From: DASUBN01 sp036000105
GTDB lineage: Bacteria > Pseudomonadota > Gammaproteobacteria > Natronospirales > REEB76
DNA: 64,000 nt
Assembly: GCA_036000105.1 (NCBI GenBank)
Contig: DASYGE010000012.1
Coordinates: 744,001 to 808,000, forward strand
Direction: 5' to 3'
Shown: positions 63,943 to 64,000 of the stretch, one piece after another
Position numbering within the stretch: position 1 is the stretch's first letter
How the letters are laid out: each line of letters begins with the position of its first letter
Position numbers and translations under genes: made by a program
The notes under the pieces: generated by a model
Told to the model about the DNA's origin: nothing
What the model saw: the letters and a program-made list of their open reading frames with translations, nothing else
Database searches by the model: none

Positions 63943-64000
63943 GCTCATCGCGCATCCTCGTTAGCACTAACGTGTGGGCATGTTAAGCTTTCGCGCCGGC

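Overview
The window is a GC-rich (about 65 % by eye) chromosomal segment of a gammaproteobacterium. The support is gene order: pilT-pilU beside yggS-proC-yggT, gshB-tonB-yqgE-ruvX-pyrB divergent from a pilG-pilH-pilI-pilJ-chpA-chpC chemosensory cluster, argE-bioA-rsmE, ampD-ampE, rpmG-rpmB-radC, and a complete rrn operon with Ile and Ala tRNAs in the spacer. The order resembles Pseudomonas and Xanthomonadales-type genomes, but I cannot name a genus from it.

Layout. 1-7 kb: a short-chain dehydrogenase, two tandem monohaem cytochromes c, msrB plus an alanyl-tRNA editing protein, ornithine aminotransferase, an alpha/beta hydrolase, an outer-membrane-barrel candidate and a TerB-like protein. 7-15 kb: an HU-type protein with a basic tail, yggS-proC-yggT, three tandem type IV pilus retraction-type ATPases, and a secreted S9 peptidase. 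15-20 kb (minus strand): gshB, tonB, yqgE, ruvX, pyrB and a PyrK-like flavoprotein. 20-30 kb (plus strand): the pilus chemosensory system with a 1,826-residue ChpA. 30-31.5 kb: an AT-rich two-gene islet holding a SAM methyltransferase and a four-helix membrane protein. 31.5-43 kb: rsmE, bioA, argE, ampDE, btuF, a PduO-type adenosyltransferase, mutM and a Gld-type ABC cluster. 43-48 kb: a desaturase, L33 and L28, a seven-repeat FG-GAP protein, and radC. 47.7-53.4 kb: rrn operon with tandem promoters, boxA sites and a terminator. 53.5-64 kb: a secreted small protein, hydrolase and 2OG oxygenase, citrulline hydrolase, thioesterase, a CHASE2 adenylate cyclase with SH3 and M48 genes, arginase with a CMD-family protein, a PKHD hydroxylase and a CBS protein.

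How the genes work together. The twitching module (PilT, PilU, a third ATPase, PilG/H/I/J, ChpA, ChpC) lies in two blocks about 7 kb apart, and the adaptation enzymes PilK and ChpB are absent from the cluster. Arginase, citrulline hydrolase, ornithine aminotransferase and P5C reductase together outline conversion of arginine or citrulline to proline or glutamate. BtuF and the PduO-type enzyme form a cobalamin pair.

The most unusual non-coding feature is a set of dispersed intergenic elements of 120-220 bp with short terminal inverted repeats. They lie at about 0.84-1.0, 30.2, 36.4, 37.4, 57.0 and 63.7 kb. A separate palindrome cluster appears at 3.1 and 60.9 kb. Several abut start codons, one appears to have supplied the start and signal-peptide n-region of btuF, and one borders the AT-rich islet.
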